Positions 12,879-23,123 of a stretch of 64,000 bases of DNA are shown here, in pieces (position 1 is the first letter of the stretch; every line of letters begins with the position of its first letter). The translations under genes were made by a program, and so were the position numbers. The DNA lies in NCBI GenBank assembly GCA_023238725.1, contig CM041546.1, forward strand, positions 14,546,483 to 14,610,482. Direction: 5' to 3'. The notes beneath the pieces are model-generated. The model had not been told where the DNA came from. It worked only from the letters and a program-made list of their open reading frames with translations, and did no database searches. This stretch comes from Scortum barcoo (taxonomy: Eukaryota; Chordata; Actinopteri; Centrarchiformes; Terapontidae).

Positions 12879-13311
12879 TTATTTCATTCCATTACACAAA
12901 CACCTGCACCAAAACAAAAATCCCTTGTATGCATGTAGGCCTATTTAATGAATTACATTTCTTATTCTTATTCACTGATTTGATATTTGCCTTTTCCTCA
13001 CTGGGTGGGAAGACTTAACTAAAGGGAGCGAATGGAAGAATACTATAATATTGTAGTTTTTTTGTCTTTATCATTGTAATATTTTCTGCCATGTCAAGAA
13101 GACTTTTATTTGGTTATCTCAAAAGGCAAATGCAATAAAAGTGAAATGTGAAGTGCATTTGGACACAAGATTGTCTGCCACAGCTGTCAAAGGTCTTTCC
13201 CCCGCGGGACTGCATTAAGTGAGTCCCGACAACAACGACTGTACTTTTTTCTTTTTTCTTGTTTTTTGTTTTTTTTTGTCAAGTGTGAGCGCTAAAAAAA
13301 AGTCCACAAAC

Positions 13312-13363
13312 GCGCATGCGCAGCGCTCCACACCTGTTGCGTCTGCGACCTCATGTGACGTCA
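13312..13363 (+). promoter_or_regulatory. Putative promoter with NRF1-like and CRE palindromes
   Basis: About 220-270 bp upstream of the 320-residue ORF. 13,312-13,321 is GCGCATGCGC, matching the NRF1 core; 13,356-13,363 is TGACGTCA, the full CRE palindrome for CREB/ATF. The stretch 13,300-13,450 is richer in CpG than its surroundings and has no obvious TATA box. Function is inferred from motifs only. Confidence 0.5.
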
Positions 13364-13581
13364 TTTGTCGTCTCGCCGTTCAATTCGGAAATCAGTTGTG
13401 ATGTAATAAAGCCACTAAAGTCGACTTTGATCTCATCACGTCGAATTAGATCACAAGTAAGGAACAACAACACAGAAGCACAGATCGTTTATCTCTCTAC
13501 TTCAAACCAGTAGACAAAAAGAAAACCACCAATTCTTTCAAGTCTCTCAACAAAATCTTTAATCAGGAAAATCTTTCCAAA

Positions 13582-14544
13582 ATGCCACTTCTCCTTCTGG
13601 GTTTTGTTGTTGGTAAATTTGTGACCACAACTGTCAAGGGCCTATTCAGCTCTGCTTCTGCAGACTCAGCCGAGGATCGCCCCCAACAAACTGTTCACTT
13701 TCAGCCATTGCTGGAAGCGCAGCCTGGTCCATCATCACGTGGCCAGACAACAGACAGTCAGGTCAAATACCAGAGCAGCCCTACCACTGTAAACAGACCA
13801 TCTGAGTCTGATGATACAGAGGAGAGGCCTGTGTCCAAACCCCCAGCCAGCAGACGACTTTCCAGGAGACGAGCGGTAACTGCTGTAACTGTAGCAGGAG
13901 CCGCTGCTGTACTTGTAGCAGGAGCCGCTGCTGGATATATAGCTGGTCACAGGATCCAAGCAGCAATTACAGCAAGAACACAAAGAGAAATTCCTGCTGT
14001 TCTTTCTGTGGCAGGATCAAGATGCCTATATGTTTGCTCCACAACACCCGACATTAAATTTGATCTTTCCAAAGCTTGGTCAAAAATTCAAGGCAGGGTT
14101 TTTTTGATGCCACCAAGAACTGCACATATTCTTACTAAGGTACGAGCAAACATTGCATCTATAACTCAAGAGGCTTGTCCAGAATCTTTACAAGCTGCGG
14201 CACTGGATATAAAAAGATCTATTCAGTCTGCTGTGAACAACAAGATTGCTGACATAATTGAATATATTCTTTCTATCGTGGAAGCAAAGCTTGAACATGT
14301 TCCACAAGAAGAAACAACAACTGCACCAATTTCCTCTGTAGGACAAATACTAGAACGAGCTCTTACAGTGGTTACGACAAAGGCAAAACGTGTTCTTCGC
14401 TTTGTACTGATAAAATTTGTGACGTTCTTCTACCCTGAACTAAAACGCCTCACCAAGTTTCTGTGGCGTCTGATGCATCGAGACCTTATAAAACTAATCA
14501 TACAAAAAGAGAAAAAAAACATTTTGAAGGGTTTTAGATCTTGA
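13582..14544 (+). CDS. Unrecognised single-exon protein, 320 residues, one membrane-type segment
   Basis: I do not recognise this protein. ATG in fair context (ccaaaATGc), open for 320 codons, no intron needed. Visible parts: hydrophobic N-terminus (residues 1-18); Ser/Pro/Gln-rich polar region (25-90); basic cluster RRLSRRR (91-97) directly before a Gly/Ala-rich hydrophobic segment (98-122) holding two copies of VAGAAA; then a mixed region rich in Ile, Lys and Arg with predicted-helix character and a strongly basic C-terminus. The VAGAAA repeat comes from a roughly 24-nt tandem duplication near 13,890-13,937. A basic cluster followed by a single membrane span suggests a membrane-anchored protein, orientation unknown. 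The last 38 codons and the 3' flank are tandemly duplicated (14,643-14,868), and that flank carries a motif common in fish repeats, so a transposon-derived origin is possible. Confidence 0.6.
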   Translation: MPLLLLGFVVGKFVTTTVKGLFSSASADSAEDRPQQTVHFQPLLEAQPGPSSRGQTTDSQVKYQSSPTTVNRPSESDDTEERPVSKPPASRRLSRRRAVTAVTVAGAAAVLVAGAAAGYIAGHRIQAAITARTQREIPAVLSVAGSRCLYVCSTTPDIKFDLSKAWSKIQGRVFLMPPRTAHILTKVRANIASITQEACPESLQAAALDIKRSIQSAVNNKIADIIEYILSIVEAKLEHVPQEETTTAPISSVGQILERALTVVTTKAKRVLRFVLIKFVTFFYPELKRLTKFLWRLMHRDLIKLIIQKEKKNILKGFRS

Positions 14545-14868
14545 CTTGGCGTGTTTTTACCATAATAGCTTGGGTTTTCTCCGGGTGTTCCGGTTTCCCC
14601 CCACGATACATGCAGATTAAGTAAAAAACCTGTCAGTCCACATCTACCCTGAATTAAGACGCCTCATCATGTTTCTGTGGCCTCTGATGCATCAAAACCT
14701 TATAAAACTAATCATACAAAGAGAGAGAGAGAGACCACATTTTGAAGGGTTTTAGATCTTGACTTGGCATATTTTCACCATGATAGCTTGGGTTTTTTCC
14801 GGGTGCTCTGGTTTCCCCCAACGAGACATGCAAATTAAGTTAAAAAGAAAAAAAAACTTTCAATCCAT
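14429..14868 (+). repeat. Tandem duplication (about 214-bp unit) of the ORF 3' end
   Basis: Unit 1 is about 14,429-14,642 and unit 2 about 14,643-14,868. Both hold the end of the 320-residue ORF from YPEL through the stop and the following flank with GGGTTTTYTCCGGGTG. The second copy has diverged (including a GA-repeat insertion) and is not part of any long ORF. The flank motif resembles a dispersed fish repeat often found with TTCTCCGGGT..CCTCCCA. Confidence 0.85.
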
Positions 14869-16840
14869 ATCTGGAATAACATTAAAAAACTAAAACTAAT
14901 AAATAAATAAATTACATAAAAATAATTGTAGCCCATGATGACCATGTCTTATCTAATGCTCAGTATAAAGCTATTTTATGTCCACAGCCATGTGTGACTT
15001 AGGGTATTTTCCACTGTTAACTGTTTTGTTTACCAGACCCCAACTTTTTTAGAAATAAGAATGAAGAATAAGTAGAATTGTAATTCATTGGATTCATTTC
15101 TATGCAGGTAATGTCTATAATTGATGCAGTATTGATGTTTGAACATAAGTTAACATTAACCATATCTAAAGAAGTGCGCTCCAGCTCACCTCTAAATCCC
15201 CTCCCTGCAGATTTGCTCAATCTTATTTTTTGTTTTTATCTTTTTCTCTACAGTTTAATTATGTTTGTTGTGTACGCAGTTGTTGACAGAGGAAGGACAG
15301 TTGGTTGTTTATCTGCCTTAGAGGCAGCAGGTGGAGCCAGAAGAGCCTGATTTTTTTTTCACAGATTATCTATGTCAGGGGTGTCAAACTCATTTTAGTT
15401 AAGGGCCCACATACTGCCCCACTTTGATCTTAAGTGGGCCGCGGGCCGTATGTTTGACACCCCTGATCTATGTCATGCACTTCTGTCAGGCCACAGTGAC
15501 AGTTTTAGCAAATATGACTAAAAGTTTTTTATACCTTGAATACCTTTGCTTTGAATTGCATGCTGGAAATATTGAAAGTCAACTACTAACAACTGCGGTG
15601 TGTACATCAAACACCTCTGTATGTCTACACAGTGTGCATCTCAGGATCAAAGGGCGTGGATAAACACTAAAGACTATTTACAACAACTATATGCACATCC
15701 ATTTGAGATCGCAAATTAAATCTGTGCATAAATTGGGAAAAACATAATATGACAAAGAAAAAAAAATGAATACCTAGGTTGTGTGGGGAACCAAGGGGCA
15801 GTTTATAATGTAACAGAATTAAGAGGCCCTATACCACCAAGTGATAGTAGAGCATTTCTTGTTCACCAAACACTGCAGCCTCACATGAGGAAATAACACC
15901 AAAGCTTTGTTTTTAAACAGAGCAACAATGATTTGTCTGTAGATGAGGAAACAATTAAAAATGCATTTGTTTTAAAGTATGGATAGGAAGCGTTTGAAGA
16001 GATTGCATGAAAAAAACACAGGACTTGCCAGGAAAATGTGTGTAATGCTCTACTCCATTGGAGCTGAATGCAGAACACGTGCATTTCTCATGCATGGCTC
16101 TTCCACACTTTTGGTGTAAACAGGACTATGAGTTTTTAGTCCTCATAACATATAAATTAAATAACTGCCTAACCCTCCAGCACTCCAACACTTAATGGGA
16201 AGATTGTAAATTGAAACTGTAAACAACACGAGTTTTGTGCATTATCAATAAAACACACTGCACTGCAATTTATTTAATATGATTTTATTTGTTTGTTTTT
16301 TTTTGTCATATATTTGCTACATTACATATGAATAGGAGGGGAAAAGTGAAACTAATAACAGCCATCTTCTAGACATCATCACAATGTACATCAAAACACT
16401 TGTGCCAGGATCTTTGTTATCTTCATCTTCGTTATTCACAAAAATGTTTACATATAAGATGCTGTGGCCTCAGACCATTATAGATTTGAGTAAAAGAAAA
16501 TGTATACTTTAATAAGAATTAAGAATTAATAAGAATTAAGAATTACAGGGTATGGATGTTTATTGTTTGTGGAAGTTGTTTTATGATCAAAAGACAAAAA
16601 TACATTATATCGTTAAGTTGGTTAAAACAGACGTTATCTACCGTTGATTTGCAAATTCCTTTAATACAAAAGTAAGTAAAGTATGAAGTCATAATGTGAT
16701 CAGAGCTTTATGTTATTAAAATTGGCATGTTTAGTAACAAGATCATAGTGTTTATTTCCATAAACATTTTTATTTAAAGAGCTAAATCAGTCCTGAAATG
16801 GATTATGTTATTATGGTAAGTATTTTCTCTCTCATGTTTC
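14869..16840. other. Intergenic region, no gene recognised
   Basis: AT-rich spacer between the orphan ORF and the 3' end of c1s. Apart from the hAT-type MITE at 15,376-15,465 I see no coding exon. TTTATT at 16,751-16,756 gives a minus-strand AATAAA about 90 nt past the c1s stop and is a plausible poly(A) signal. Confidence 0.5.
15376..15465. mobile_element. 90-bp hAT-type MITE with 8-bp target duplication
   Basis: Begins CAGGGGTGTCAAAC and ends with its exact reverse complement, GTTTGACACCCCTG. It is flanked by identical 8-mers ATCTATGT (15,368-15,375 and 15,466-15,473). The 8-bp target duplication and the CAGGGGTGTC terminus are hAT-superfamily signatures. No coding capacity; internal sequence is GC-rich. 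Confidence 0.93.
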
Positions 16841-16846
16841 CTCTGT

Positions 16847-19800
16847 CTAAGAGTTTTCTACTCTGTCCATTGTCTCCTTAATCCAGTCTATGTAATTATC
16901 CACCTTGGTATAATAACCTTTGAACTCCCTCTTATTACAGGGGGATCCCCAGGACACAATGCCTTTCAGGTAATAAGGCTCTCTGCCTTCAGCCAACATT
17001 GGGAAAACAAGGGGACCTCCACTGTCTTGCTGGCAGCTATCTTTTCCTTCCGCTCCAGCACAGAACATGTTATTAGTGAAAATCATGCGTCTATTACTTT
17101 CTGTGGAAGGTGTGTCCTGACAGTCTGTGAGGGAGTAGACCCCGATATTAACGTGTTGTAAGATAGGAGACGTGAAAAAACTGTTTCTCTTTTCTGTCCT
17201 TCCCCAACCTGACACTGTGCCTTGCTCATTTTCTAGCAAGTCCCTCTTTACTTCTGGCAGACAAATAGGAAGGAGGTTTGGGCCTAAATTCACCCTTGAA
17301 GCTAATCTGATAAGAGCAATATCATTGTCAAAATTGGTGCGGTCTTTTATGCCCTTGATGTAGCCGGGATGAATTATGATCCTCTCACTGTCCATTGAAA
17401 CTACATTAGGCCTATCGGATGTTCTTCCATCTACCAGTCCACCATACAGGCGCAAAGCAGTTTCATCTACGCCTTCTACAACATGAGCTGCTGTGACAGC
17501 CCAGCGGTCACTGATCAGTGAGGCTCCTCCCCTGAGAGGCGCTTTTATCAAAAGATGCCAAGGTATTTCTCCCAGGTTTGCATCTTTCCCTCCCAAGATT
17601 CTGCCTAAACTTGCAGGGTGTTTTTTGGGCCTCCCACACACTGAAATACACAAAAAGTCAGAAGTAAATTCCTATGAAAACGGAAATGTCTGTAAAGCAA
17701 TAATGATGAATATGAGAGAATATAAGACATGCAGTCGTACCTTCGGTGCATTTCGGCATCTCTGTATTGCCGTCAGCCGATACCCATTCACCACTGGCAC
17801 TGCAAGTGTATGTCTCTGAAAGTTTGAGGACAGCATATAAAAAAAGACAGAAAACTTGTAAAATTAGTTTAGGGAAGTAAAAAGAAAGGGGGATGTGTAA
17901 AATATTCCCATAATCACCCTCTCCTTCCAGTGTGTAGTACTTTGAGCTGCAGTTAAACTGGACCTGGTCTTTATACAGGGTTTGTGGGTTATCTGAGCCC
18001 ACCAACTGAAGGATGCCATCTTCTGGGATATCAGGAGGACCACAGTCCACCGCTACACATGAGAACATATGACAAAAAACAAAAACAAAACAAAACAAAA
18101 CAAAAAAACATTGTCAAAGCCAAGACATTCAAGAGAAATTTTCTAAAAACAGGAAGGTCCCCCCCAGTCAGACTCACGTTCACAGTTGTAATTGGGAGTC
18201 CAAATTCCTGTGCTCAGACATGTGGCCTCATAGTGTGTTGACAGGCCCTGGGTGACTTGCTACTTTGCGAAACGAGAACTTAATTAGCTTAATTGTGGCT
18301 TAAATAATCAACTTTTAAATTATTAAAGCTTCTAGTTCTCTATACACTCACAGTATCTACAACATAGCCAAGATCACAAGTTACTGTCACTGTTTGACCC
18401 TGAGAATATTCAGGTTGCGGAGGAGTTGCAGTGGAGTGTGGCGTTACCAATGCTGGACAGACCTGGTCTGCAATTAACATGACACACAAACAATTATGAG
18501 CATAAATAATGAGTTTCCACCAAACATCATAACAAATATTGTTGTCCTTGTGTCATAGGTGAAACAGCTGCAGTACCTCTCGTTTTGAAGTGGAGAGTGA
18601 AGCCCTTGTTTTCGCCAAAGCTATCAGAGGTGAAGCGGACTTGAACATGACTGGAATGAGTGAGGAGAGGAGATGGAGGAGGTGTTTGACCACAGAACGG
18701 CCCCAGAGTCCCAGAGGGAGTCTCGATCTGCAAACAAAACAGCAGTGTAAAAAAAAAAGTGCATTTCCTGACTTCTTCTCTACTCTGTTCCCGGTGAAAT
18801 ATGTGTGCCCTCCTCCAAATATAAATAGATGTTTACAAAAGTATTTATCCCCTTTAATAGGACATATTTGAATTGACACCAGTGCACCTACACTGTGAAG
18901 ACAAAGGAGGACTCCAAGCAACTCACTGAAAGGGTAAATGAAAAGCACAAATCTTTGAGCATCCCTTGGTTCAGTCATCTAGAAAGAGGAAGGCACAGCT
19001 GAGACAGGTTGTGCTCAATGTGGCCAGATTACTCAAGAAGGAGACGAGTGAGAGAGGCCACCAAGAGACATCGGACAACTCAGAGGGAGCCCCAAGCTTC
19101 AGAGGCTGTGTTTGGAGCAACTATGCAGACAAAGGAAGACTCTGAAGCCATGAGACTAAACAAGTTGTTACCCTGCATTAGAAACACAGCATCCCCACTG
19201 TGAAGTATGAGGGTGGGGATGCTTCTCAGCAGCAGGCTCTGGTAGCTTGTGAGGGCAAAATACAAGGGGGAAAAAATGATTTGCAGGAAAGAAATCTATA
19301 ATTATGGAGTCTTTTTTTGTTTGTTTTGTTTGTTGTTTGTTGATCCACAAGAACAGAGGAAAACTCTAATTGCTTCTGAAGGTTCCACTAAAATCTAGTG
19401 GCTAAATATTGACATGGAGGATGTCAATACTTACAAACAAGACTACAAACAAGAATTTTAATTAAGGTCATTTTGTACATATTTCACTTTCACATTTTGA
19501 CACTAAAGCATCTATTTCTGTACATTAACATAAAAAGTACATGTATTCTTTGAAAACCTTTTTAGATAGGCGGTGTCTGTGGTTTTAACACTTTTGTCTA
19601 CACTTCCTCTTTTTTTCCTGTTCTGTAAAGTTATACATTTTAGAAAGACACACCTCCTGTGGTATTTAGATATTCTGACTCAACACCTACCCTCAGTGCA
19701 TCTATGCATTGACCATCGGGGGTTTGCTCCACATCGAAATCTTTAGAGAAGTGCAGCTCCAGCTGCAGGTGGGCCTCCACAGACAGGGTGTGCTGACAGT

Positions 19801-21950
19801 TGGCATTCTCCGCATATGACGCAGGCCAGGAGGGACTGGATATGTCACCTTGGTTCAGCCCTGACAGATCCTTAGAACAAATCACTGTGTGGAAGATAGA
19901 AATTCATTGTCATCACCAACATCATTTTAATGAACGTCATCAAAACTGTTGCACAGTCTCATCCCCTTCCCCCATTTGGCTACTTCTGCTTCCTCTATTT
20001 TCCCATTTTCACTTCATGTTCCAGTTTCAGTCATTCTTCCGTGATTTGGCTTAGTCTGTGCACTGTTTATTAATTATGAGATTATTTGTACCAGTGCAAG
20101 TGTGATTGTCTGCATCCAGGTAGTAACCATGACGACAGGAGCAGTAGTACCCGCCAATGTAGTTGTGACAGAACTGGGTGCATCCGTTGTCAGGGTCTTC
20201 CTCACATTCGTCAAAGTCTGGGGGAGAGAATTAATTAAAGGTCAGATGTAGAAAAGCATGGCACAGAAGACAGATTAAAGGAATCATTTGACATTTTGGA
20301 AAATATGAATTTCACTCTGTTGGTAGGTTCTGTGTGTCACTCTTTCTACCAAGTCATAGAAGAGGTTAATGGGATATATTCTAGTAAATCATCCCAACCT
20401 GTAACTAAGCTCAGGAAGCCTTCTTTTGTGTCACGCGTAAGTCCTAGAAGCTCTCGTACGTACTTGTATCATTTAAAGTTGCTTTTACTTTCACCACCTG
20501 ACATGCACATGTATGAACATAATAAACTCCATAAAACCAACCACTTGAAGTTACTTGACATTTGGGGAAAAAGAAAAAAAGGCTGATACCTCTTATGTCT
20601 TTGCTGTAGCTGTTTCCCCCATTTCCTGTCTCTGTACCAGGCTAAGCTAACTCTCCCCTGGCAGTAATCAATCTTCTCAAATCCCAGCATGTAAGCAAAT
20701 CCTCTTATTTCCCAAAATGCTGAACAATTTCTGTGATGTTTTGATATACATCTTACAAACCTACTGACAATAAATTCAGCCATCACGTAACCTTTTGTTA
20801 AAGGTCAGCGGTGATCTTCAACGGTATCACTTGGTTTTCTCCACAGAATTGAAAGATAACTACCCACACCACCATATCTTTTCTAAAATATGTAGCAGAT
20901 ATTCAGTGGGAGTCGCATATTTAGGGTTGTTGTTTTCTCAGTCACCTTTAACAGAATTCTTTCATGTTCATTTGTATAAAGACAATGATTAAAAGTAAGA
21001 CAGTTAACAGCAGTTCTACCTCTTGGGCTTTTTTATTACACCACAGAAACCTAGGAACCTAGAAATCTAGGTTACTGTATATCATGTTGGAATTTCCCAT
21101 TATTATTGTGTAAGTCATTTTCAACTGTACAGCTAGGATTGCGCTAACTGAGGTTATTCGACAGGATTCAGATGAGACGTCAGTCATTGCAGCACTGTCA
21201 GCACCTCTGAAGTGAAACCGAAAGTGTCAATGCTTTTAGTTATTCATCTGGTTTATTTATTTTAAGTCGTCCTCAGCAGCTAAAACCTGCAGCCATTGTG
21301 AATTGCTGTCTAAGAATATTACCTTCCTACTGGATTACTTAAAAAATATTCACAATGTTGAAACACATGCACATACAAACTGAGCTCTCCTGGGGAATGT
21401 GGTACAGTACAGTTACCTTTGGAGGGACTCATAGAACTCAGTGTTTCACTTGTTTTTCTCTTGGTCTCACCTCGATCAGTATAAAAGCCTCTGAAGCCAG
21501 TGTGCCTCTTGGTATTTGAGAAGTCGGAGTAGAACGAAAGAGAGAGGCAGCCGCCAGGGGAGGAGAGGAGTGAGGGATTTACCATGGACTGAAGCTCCTC
21601 AAATTCCTTTTTGCCACACAGAACGGAAATTAGGTTTCCATTTGAAAAGACCTGTAGGAACAGATAAGAGAAAATAATCAGAAAATGATGTGGTAGAGGG
21701 TGCACCAATATCAGTCTGTACAAGTGTTTGAGGGTTATCGTGATCCCTGACCGTCACTGCGTCATTTTCACAGTCCTGGCTGTCCTCTAGATCCAGGTGG
21801 ATGAGCCTGAGGGAGATGGTGTGACCTTTAGGGGCACACCTGCTCCAGTTTAGACTGGCGTGGGGCAAGTATCCACTGGGATACCCTGGAGACTCCACCC
21901 ATCCCAGCAGCATCGAGCAGGCCGAGTGGGAGAGCAGGAGAAGCAGGAGA
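16847..21950 (-). CDS. c1s: Complement C1s (CUB-EGF-CUB-CCP-CCP-protease), first exon unresolved
   Basis: C1s is the C1 effector protease that cleaves C4 and C2. Exons (minus): CUB1 about 21,945-21,752 (starting with a leader-like LLLLLLSHSAC), 21,651-21,471; EGF 20,217-20,092 (DFDEC); CUB2 19,884-19,691, 18,727-18,577; CCP1 18,467-18,352, 18,259-18,178; CCP2 18,052-17,918, 17,815-17,741; protease as a single exon 17,640-16,847. Phases agree throughout. The start codon is not fixed: the open frame upstream of the leader hits a stop before any ATG, so a small 5' exon is probably missing. Activation site LGR-ILGG; His57 in TAAHVV, Asp102 in DNDIALIRL, Ser195 (AGT) in QDSGGP, Asp189. SGWGRTEKR favours C1s over C1r. 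Residue 193, normally Gly of the oxyanion hole, reads Gln (CQQDSGG), which may alter activity. Confidence 0.85.
18790..19620. mobile_element. Degenerate Tc1-like transposon remnant in a c1s intron
   Basis: The 1-kb intron between the two CUB2 exons is filled by a sequence with a recognisable CACTGTGAAGTATG..GTGGGGATGCTTCTCAGCAGCAGG stretch (about 19,194-19,240), the DNA of the vertebrate Tc1-type transposase region around T-V-K-x-GG..WGCFSA, followed by GGCAAAATACAA. No long open frame and no clear terminal repeats. Superfamily is tentative; the repeat nature is clearer. Confidence 0.45.
20585..20690 (-). repeat. Dispersed teleost repeat fragment
   Basis: On the minus strand this reads AGTTAGCTTAGCCTGG..AGACAGGAAATGGGGGAAACAGC, a pattern (gctagcttagc / ctggaaacaggg) that I recognise as common in spiny-rayed fish genomes. 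It lies in the c1s intron between EGF and CUB1. Element class unknown to me. Confidence 0.5.
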
Positions 21951-22760
21951 CTGAGGCAAAGTGTGGCAGAGAAGAAAATTCAAGGGAAATCGTACAACAA
22001 AGGACGGGGAAGTGGAGAAAATGCAAGGACCACAAAGTCAAGAGAGAAAGGGTATTCTTTAAAATGAGATCCAGAGAAAGTCAGCCAGATAATGCCAGAG
22101 ACGATGATGCATAAATCACAAAAAAATTAAATCCTAATCCTCTAAACCAATCCATTCACTTCCATTTTACACGCACTTTACTTTTCTATTGCAATCAATT
22201 GTGGTGTAGGAATGTAATTTAATGTTAATATGACTAAAATTCAAAAATCAAACCAACCTTAAGTGTAACATCATGATCCGATCAAATCTCTCCACAAATA
22301 AACTACCCCTCTCCTTCCCCTTTCTTATTAATTTACTTTCCATCCCTCGCTCTTCCTTGTTGCCCCCCTTTCTCTCTCGGTCAAACTTTGCAAACGTAGG
22401 CATTTTATAAATCTATTTGCAGATTGTTTTTGTGTGTTTGCAGGAACAGGAGAGCTGTGGTAAAGTACAGTGGGAGGGGGAAGGAAGACAGCCAGAGACA
22501 AAAACTTTTCAAATCAACTGGGACTACAAAATTTCTTTGCGGTCAACAACATCCCTGCACCACTGGGACAAAGGTTCAGTGGAAACAATGGAGATGGAGT
22601 AAAAGGAAAGGGTGTAGATGAGAGAGGAAATGTCTCATTGTGCTGCTTTGCTAGGTGCTGTTACAAGTGCCAAAATCTGCCTTTGGTTTTGTAGGCCTGC
22701 GGAAACACTCGCACAAAGCTTACCTCGCACCGAGAGGGCTAGCACAGGAAGGAAATGAGG

Positions 22761-22774
22761 AAAGAGAGAGAGAA

Positions 22775-22809
<35 letters not shown>
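22761..22809. repeat. (GA)n microsatellite
   Basis: Imperfect GA dinucleotide tract between c1s and the TNF-receptor gene. The surrounding 21,960-23,100 shows no exon I can defend; the receptor's signal-peptide exon may lie here unseen. Confidence 0.9.
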
Positions 22810-22814
<5 letters not shown>

Positions 22815-23123
22815 GGGAAACAGACGAGGGTCACTGGGGTTTTCCACTGTGTAGGGTTAAAAAAGACAATGAGAATTAGGTGAGGCAGAGTGAGGAGGGG
22901 AAACATTATGTAGTCACAGGCAGATCAGACAACAGAAAGAGAGTGACGATATAAGTGAATGAGTGAACATCAGAAAGAGAGAAAGGGAAAAGAGGCTGTG
23001 CCTTGGGCGATGCTCTCTGAGATAAGATAAATTCAACAGTTTGTCATTTCAAAGGCTTAGCGACAAGAAGACATTTTGCACACTAGTGGAGGACTGTAAT
23101 CGAATGGGCGACGAATAGCGAAG

